This document shows positions 7,329 through 10,720 of a stretch of 10,720 bases of DNA, piece by piece (the first letter of the stretch is position 1; the number at the start of each line of letters is the position of its first letter). Origin of the DNA: an uncultured Clostridia bacterium (GTDB lineage Bacteria; Bacillota_A; Clostridia; TANB77; CAG-508); NCBI GenBank assembly GCA_947588915.1, contig CANPZA010000045.1, forward strand, positions 1 to 10,720, written 5' to 3'. The notes beneath the pieces are model-generated. The model did not search any database. It had not been told where the DNA came from and saw only the letters and a list, made by a program, of their open reading frames with translations. Both the position numbers and the translations under genes were made by a program.

Positions 7329-8189
7329 ATGTCATTTTCTTCTGATATTAAACAAGAATTAAATAAAAATAGTAATCTAATAAATAAAGAATTAGTAAAA
7401 CATGAATTAATAGGATATTTTATATCAGATAATATTTATATAATAGATTCAAGTAAGATAAAATTTTCTACAGAAAGTGATTATAATATTAATAGATTTT
7501 CCAAACTTTTATCTAATTTAAATATCAATCACAAAATAGACATTGTTGGAAAATCTTTTGTAATAATATTAAAGCAAAAAGATGTAGATTTTATGCAAAT
7601 TAAAAATAATCAAATATATTTCAAATTCGAAGAAAATTTAAGTCAGGAATATTGTAGAGCGATTGTAAAAGGAGCTTTTATGGGTTCTGGTTCAATTAAT
7701 AATCCTGAGAAAAAGTATCATTTAGAAGTAAATTTAGGAAATATACAGAATTTAGAAAATTTTGAAAAAATATTAAAGAAATTAGATATTAATGTAAAAA
7801 CATTTAAGAATACAATATATATAAAAGAAGGGGAAGAAATATCGAAATTTTTAGCCTTAATAGGAGCTAGTAAAGCTGTAATGAAATTTGAAGATATACG
7901 AGTTCAAAAAGAAATGAGGGGGAAGGTAAATAGACTAGTTAATTGTGAGACAGCAAATTTAAACAAAACAATTAATGCATCTATAGAGCAAATATCAGCA
8001 ATTGAAAAATTACATAACACAGGTAACTTTAGAAAATTAGATGATAATTTAAAAGAAATAGCAAAATTAAGATTAGAAAATCCAGATATGTCACTTGTTG
8101 AACTTGGAAAATTATTAAAGAAACCAATTGGAAAATCAGGTGTAAATTACAGATTGAAAAAAATAATGGAGATAGCAGATGAAATATAA
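7329..8189 (+). CDS. whiA: DNA-binding protein WhiA
   Basis: The 286-residue protein matches WhiA, found across Gram-positive bacteria and linked to cell division and chromosome segregation in Bacillus and sporulation in Streptomyces. It has a LAGLIDADG-endonuclease-like N-terminal region without nuclease function, with family landmarks MSFSSDIKQEL at the start and GAFMGSGSINNPEKKYHLEV in the middle. A C-terminal helix-turn-helix carries LRLENPDMSLVELGKLL then KSGVNYRLKK. A GTG in the same frame at 7320 would add three residues, but the ATG at 7329 restores the conserved MSFSS start and is better placed after AGGTAGGTG (7314-7322). It begins one base after the prmC stop and overlaps hemW by 11 bases, so the three genes form one operon. 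The usual neighbours rapZ and yvcK are not in view. Confidence 0.93.
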   Translation: MSFSSDIKQELNKNSNLINKELVKHELIGYFISDNIYIIDSSKIKFSTESDYNINRFSKLLSNLNINHKIDIVGKSFVIILKQKDVDFMQIKNNQIYFKFEENLSQEYCRAIVKGAFMGSGSINNPEKKYHLEVNLGNIQNLENFEKILKKLDINVKTFKNTIYIKEGEEISKFLALIGASKAVMKFEDIRVQKEMRGKVNRLVNCETANLNKTINASIEQISAIEKLHNTGNFRKLDDNLKEIAKLRLENPDMSLVELGKLLKKPIGKSGVNYRLKKIMEIADEI

Positions 8190-9312
8190 AGAATTAGGAA
8201 TATATATACATATACCATTTTGTAAAAGTAAATGTTATTATTGTGATTTTATATCTTATGAAAATAAAAGCGAATATGTAGGAGAATATATAAAACAAAT
8301 TATACAAGAAATAAAACAATATGATTTAAGTAAATATGATGTAACAACTATTTATATTGGTGGGGGCACACCATCTTTTATAGAAGAAAAGTATATTAAA
8401 CAATTATTGGATGAATTAAAAAATAGACTAATTGGAAATAAAACAAAATTTAAAGATATAGAAATTACAATAGAAATTAATCCAGGAACAATAACTAAAG
8501 AGAAGTTAAAACTATATAAAAAGTCTGGTATAAATAGAATAAGTATAGGACTTCAAAGCATTAAAGATGATTTATTGAAGAAAATAGGTAGAATTCATAA
8601 TTATGAAGATTTTTTGAAATGTTATAAACTTGTATGTGAAGTAGGTTTTGAAAATATAAATATTGATTTGATGATTGGACTTCCTAATCAGACAATTCAA
8701 GATATAAAACAAACTTTAGAAGAAGTTAAAAAATTAAATCCAAGTCATGTTAGTATTTATTCTCTAATACTAGAAGAAGAAACAAAACTTGAAAGCTTAG
8801 TTAGAAATGGAGAATTAAAACTTCCTACTGAAGAACAGGAACGACAGATGTATTGGTATGTAAAAAATACTTTAGAATTAAATGGTTACAAACATTATGA
8901 AATATCTAATTTTGCAAAAAAATCAAAAGAATCAAAACATAATATGAATTGTTGGGAACAAAAGGAATATATAGGCTTAGGTATATCTGCACATTCTTAT
9001 TTAAATGGTATTCGTTATTCTAATTCAACATTTAATAGTAAAAATCAATGGAATTTTAAAGATAAAAAAATAGAAGAAAAACAAACATTAGAAGATATGA
9101 AAAAAGAATATATGTTGTTAGGATTAAGAAAAATTGATGGTGTAAGTATTAAAAAGTTCAAAGAGAAATTTATAGAAAATCCAATTTTTTTATTTAAAAA
9201 TGAATTAGAAAAATTAGTAAAAGAAAATCTAATACAGATAGATGGAGATTATATTAGACTTACAAATAAAGGAATTGATTTTGCAAATATAGTTTGGGAA
9301 GAGTTTGTATAG
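8179..9312 (+). CDS. hemW: HemW-like radical SAM protein (heme chaperone, formerly 'coproporphyrinogen oxidase-like')
   Basis: The 377-residue protein carries the radical SAM cluster motif C15-x3-C19-x2-C22 in IPFCKSKCYYCDF, the GGGTPS motif (61-66) that helps bind S-adenosylmethionine, and further family blocks NPGT, NRISIGLQS and DLMIGLPNQT. The HemW region HNMNCWEQKEYIGLGISAHSY-like segment follows near residue 255. HemW inserts haem into respiratory proteins, and true HemN has an extra cysteine (CxxxCxxCxC) that is absent here, where F24 takes that place. A C-terminal winged-helix-like domain follows. Length is normal for the family. It overlaps whiA by 11 bases and ends the operon at a strong hairpin. 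In an anaerobe with little haem the substrate may differ, but that is speculation. Confidence 0.92.
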   Translation: MKYKELGIYIHIPFCKSKCYYCDFISYENKSEYVGEYIKQIIQEIKQYDLSKYDVTTIYIGGGTPSFIEEKYIKQLLDELKNRLIGNKTKFKDIEITIEINPGTITKEKLKLYKKSGINRISIGLQSIKDDLLKKIGRIHNYEDFLKCYKLVCEVGFENINIDLMIGLPNQTIQDIKQTLEEVKKLNPSHVSIYSLILEEETKLESLVRNGELKLPTEEQERQMYWYVKNTLELNGYKHYEISNFAKKSKESKHNMNCWEQKEYIGLGISAHSYLNGIRYSNSTFNSKNQWNFKDKKIEEKQTLEDMKKEYMLLGLRKIDGVSIKKFKEKFIENPIFLFKNELEKLVKENLIQIDGDYIRLTNKGIDFANIVWEEFV

Positions 9313-9321
9313 AATAATTAT

Positions 9322-9350
9322 AAGAGGGTTCAAAATAGGAACCCTCTTTT
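9322..9350 (+). terminator. Intrinsic terminator of the prmC-whiA-hemW operon
   Basis: AAGAGGGTTC (9322-9331) pairs perfectly with GAACCCTCTT (9339-9348) around a 7-base loop, and the stem runs into TTT. It begins 10 bases after the hemW stop. This is the clearest terminator in the window. Confidence 0.9.
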
Positions 9351-9415
9351 CGTACAGAAAAAGAATAAAAATTTTTATTGATTTTTTAATAAGTTTTATG
9401 TTACATACTTATTAA

Positions 9416-9440
9416 AATATTCAATAAATTTTTGAATATT
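9416..9440. promoter_or_regulatory. Perfect 9-bp dyad upstream of the pilin-like gene promoter
   Basis: AATATTCAA (9416-9424) and TTGAATATT (9432-9440) form a perfect inverted repeat with a 7-base spacer, ending 12 bases before the candidate -35 box. It could be a regulator binding site. With only two G/C pairs in the stem it is unlikely to be an effective terminator. Confidence 0.35.
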
Positions 9441-9452
9441 TTTCAAAAACTA

Positions 9453-9482
9453 TTGCAAAAATATAATTAAGTGTGATATAAA
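9453..9482 (+). promoter_or_regulatory. Extended -10 promoter for the pilin-like gene
   Basis: TTGCAA (9453-9458) lies 18 bases before TATAAA (9477-9482), with TG at 9474-9475 one base before the -10 box. The gene starts about 70 bases downstream, after a strong AGGGAGG ribosome site at 9541-9547. As a terminator precedes it, the pilin-like gene should form a new transcription unit. Confidence 0.6.
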
Positions 9483-9554
9483 ATAGTAAACAAGTAGAGC
9501 AAAAGAAACATAAAAATAAAAATTACATAATCAAAAGAAAAGGGAGGAAAATTA

Positions 9555-10720
9555 ATGAAGAAACAAACAAAGAAAAACAAGGGTATTACACTAATAGCAT
9601 TAGTAATAACTATTATTGTACTTTTAATTTTAGCAGGAGTAACAATATTAGCATTAACAGGAGATGAAGGAATACTAAATCAAGCAACAAAGGCAGAAGA
9701 TGAAAATAGTAAAGCAGCAGAAAAAGATCAAATAGGATTAGCATATAATGCAGCAAAGTTAGATAGTAGAGGAAAAGCAATAGAGGCAAATAAATTGCAG
9801 GAAGAATTAAGAAAATATGATAGTGGTGCAACAGTAATAGCAGAAGGAGAAAATTTCAAAGTTACATTTACGAATGGACATGTATATACAGTAAAAAATA
9901 ATGGAGTAATAGAAACTGGGGAAAATGATGGAAATGGTGTAACAGTAGCAGAAATATTTGATAGTAATGGAAAAAATGAAACAGATGAAGGATATAATGC
10001 AGCTAAATTACACATAGGAGATTTTATAAATTATGATGCAGGAAATTGGACACAAGAAGAAATAAATAATATAAAAGTAGGGTTAAAAGATAGTCCAGTA
10101 ACAGCAAGTGGTGATGAGGCATTACCAAGTACAGGATTCCAATTTGGTGGATTTAAAGCAGGAACAAGTAAAAATGGAAATGCAACACCATGTAATTCGG
10201 GTTGTAATTATGTGAAAGAAAATGGTAAAGCAATAACTGGTTGGAGATTATTTGATGTAAAAGATGATGGAAGTATAGTATTAATATCAGCAGGATGTCC
10301 AGAAGATTATTATCATCCAGGTGGCACAAATAATGAATATATAAGTGAATATATTTTAAGTGGAAATATAAATGATAAGGCTACAAGTATGAATTTAGGA
10401 GAAACATATAGTAAAAGAAATTGGGATAACTATGTAAATAGAAGTCAAAAAGCAATAAGTGCAGAAGCATTAACAAAATCAAGATTAGAAAATTGGTATA
10501 CTAAATATATGGGAATAGAAAATGCTGATTGTTTTGACGGTACCACGTTTCAATCTGTATATGATACAAAATATGAAACAATTGTGGATAATTATTCATA
10601 TTATTGGCTTTGCTCTTCTGGAAGCTCCCGTGGCTTGAGCGTCTTGTATTTCGTGTACCCTGACCAACGTCATTTAGATGGCTACTACGGCATTGCGAAT
10701 GGGGTTCGTGCCCTAGTTAC
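9555..10720 (+). CDS. Type IV prepilin-like surface protein with DGR-type variable C-terminus (3' end outside window)
   Basis: The frame is open from the ATG, 7 bases after AGGGAGG, to the window end (388 codons). The N-terminus is a class III-type prepilin leader: basic MKKQTKKNKG, then a hydrophobic helix ITLIALVITIIVLLILAGVTI, with predicted cleavage after G10. Position +5 is Ala, where canonical pilins have Glu. The globular part follows, including LHIGDFINYDAG (about 155-166), Cys pairs (CNSGC) and GWRLFDVKDDGS. From W351 on the sequence reads YWLCSSG... to NGVRALVT, like the C-type-lectin or DUF6273-like ends that are DGR targets. Codon use changes sharply there: by hand count, 14 of 37 codons end in C, against 8 of the preceding 349. 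Likely role: a secreted or pilus-associated binding protein with a diversified ligand-binding face. The binding role is inferred. Confidence 0.85.
   Translation, partial: MKKQTKKNKGITLIALVITIIVLLILAGVTILALTGDEGILNQATKAEDENSKAAEKDQIGLAYNAAKLDSRGKAIEANKLQEELRKYDSGATVIAEGENFKVTFTNGHVYTVKNNGVIETGENDGNGVTVAEIFDSNGKNETDEGYNAAKLHIGDFINYDAGNWTQEEINNIKVGLKDSPVTASGDEALPSTGFQFGGFKAGTSKNGNATPCNSGCNYVKENGKAITGWRLFDVKDDGSIVLISAGCPEDYYHPGGTNNEYISEYILSGNINDKATSMNLGETYSKRNWDNYVNRSQKAISAEALTKSRLENWYTKYMGIENADCFDGTTFQSVYDTKYETIVDNYSYYWLCSSGSSRGLSVLYFVYPDQRHLDGYYGIANGVRALV
10605..10720 (+). repeat. Putative variable repeat (VR) of a diversity-generating retroelement (3' end cut off)
   Basis: This is the adenine-depleted, GC-rich 3' end of the pilin-like gene. 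In 10601-10720 adenine is 19 of 120 and G+C 60 of 120. In 10381-10500 they are 60 of 120 and 32 of 120. Many codons have the NNC form (TGC, AGC, TCC, GGC, GTC, TTC, TAC, GAC) expected when AAC codons of a template repeat have their adenines replaced. The block ends in the typical GVR-x-x-V motif. The left boundary is an estimate at the composition switch, and the right boundary and template repeat are outside the window. Confidence 0.75.

Noticed and set aside
9613..10015. Two antisense open frames inside the pilin-like gene
   Set aside because: The sense strand has a strong promoter, ribosome site and prepilin leader. The antisense frames are shadows.
1..10720. CRISPR array, tRNA or rRNA genes
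   Set aside because: No regularly spaced direct repeats and no cloverleaf or rRNA-like conserved sequence were seen on either strand.

Overview
The window is very AT-rich, with standard-code stops (TGA is used as a stop), strong Shine-Dalgarno sites and A/T-ending codons. WhiA, FtsH, PrmC, HemW and a DUF1189 membrane protein occur together with a Clostridia-style 'KGITLIALVITII' prepilin. This points to a low-GC Gram-positive of the class Clostridia, plausibly an uncultured gut lineage. Everything recognised is on the + strand.

Layout. Bases 1-169 are the right end of an IS200/IS605-family element: the last 20 codons of tnpB plus a structured omega-RNA/right-end region. A gene for an intracellular glycoside hydrolase family 2 enzyme follows (257-2008) behind its own extended -10 promoter. 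A 401-base AT-rich gap then carries two candidate promoters. Next comes a tight three-gene operon: an alanine-racemase-like protein that lacks key catalytic residues, a DUF1189 membrane protein and ftsH (2410-6349). A 114-base palindromic repeat cluster separates ftsH from the second operon, prmC-whiA-hemW (6472-9312). prmC is split by a single extra base inside its SAM-binding motif. A clear intrinsic terminator ends this operon.

The last gene (9555 to beyond the window end) encodes a prepilin-like surface protein. Its final 115 or so bases switch abruptly in composition. By hand count, adenine is 16% and GC 50% in 10601-10720, against 50% adenine and 27% GC in 10381-10500. C-ending codons, otherwise rare, become common, and the protein reads YWLCSSG...GVRALVT. 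This is the signature of the variable repeat of a diversity-generating retroelement (DGR), where template adenines have been replaced during mutagenic retrohoming. The template repeat, accessory protein and reverse transcriptase would lie just downstream, outside the window. This is the most interesting system here: a pilin-like protein apparently diversified by a DGR.

The other genes are mostly housekeeping: membrane proteolysis (FtsH), release-factor methylation (PrmC), cell-division-linked regulation (WhiA), haem or radical-SAM chemistry (HemW) and sugar hydrolysis (GH2).
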